A DNA stretch of 6,188 nucleotides, from positions 1 through 6,188 of the forward strand of contig JAGVSV010000309.1 of assembly GCA_019137115.1 (NCBI GenBank). Reading direction: 5' to 3'. Within the stretch, counting starts at the first letter, position 1; every line of letters starts with the position of its first letter. The position numbers and the translations under genes are program-made. This DNA is from Bacillota bacterium. Its GTDB lineage: Bacteria > Bacillota > Clostridia > Christensenellales > Aristaeellaceae. The notes under the pieces are model-generated. The model made no database searches, was not told the DNA's origin, and saw only the letters and a program-made list of their open reading frames with translations. This document shows, piece by piece, positions 6,181 to 6,188 of the stretch.

Positions 6181-6188
6181 GCGTCGTT

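Overview
The window looks like a piece of chromosome from a GC-rich, anaerobic, Clostridia-type Firmicute. Christensenellales or Oscillospirales from the gut are the best guess, by inference only. The reasons are purine-rich GGAGG-type ribosome binding sites, SigA-like promoters (TTGACA with spaced -10 boxes), and an LplB/YtcP/solute-binding-protein sugar-uptake operon, a layout common in that group. No gene outside transport and transposition is present, so the assignment is soft.

Layout. (1) Positions 1-837 hold the 3' part of a MalG/UgpE-type carbohydrate ABC permease, the last gene of an operon that enters from the left. (2) About 896-2333 is an insertion sequence of roughly 1.4 kb. Its single DDE transposase gene lies on the minus strand. 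It keeps a perfect D-D-35-E catalytic triad but carries two in-frame TAG codons and appears to have lost about 50 residues near the C-terminus. Both IS ends carry two tandem copies of a TGCCTCA...TGAGCGCGAA element in mirror orientation. (3) Positions 2344-6072 form a second sugar ABC transporter operon: a promoter ten bases beyond the IS, an LplB-type permease (2436-3392), a YtcP-type permease (3423-4331), a GCAA-capped hairpin, a secreted solute-binding protein (4441-6004), and a strong intrinsic terminator (6044-6072). (4) Positions 6073-6188 begin the next transcription unit: a near-consensus promoter (TTGACA, 17 bp, TATGAT) followed at once by an 8-bp inverted repeat. The window ends before any coding sequence.

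How the genes work together. The two permeases of the second operon should form the membrane channel of a type I carbohydrate importer fed by the solute-binding protein. No ATPase is encoded here, so energy probably comes from a shared MsmX/UgpC-type ATPase elsewhere. The solute-binding gene is broken near codon 89 by what looks like a short deletion plus frameshift, so this importer may be inactive as sequenced. The substrate cannot be named.

I did not find a clearly new biological system. The most notable points are the damaged but catalytically intact transposase with repeated ends, the frameshifted binding protein without a lipobox, and the inverted repeat at the start of the last transcript.
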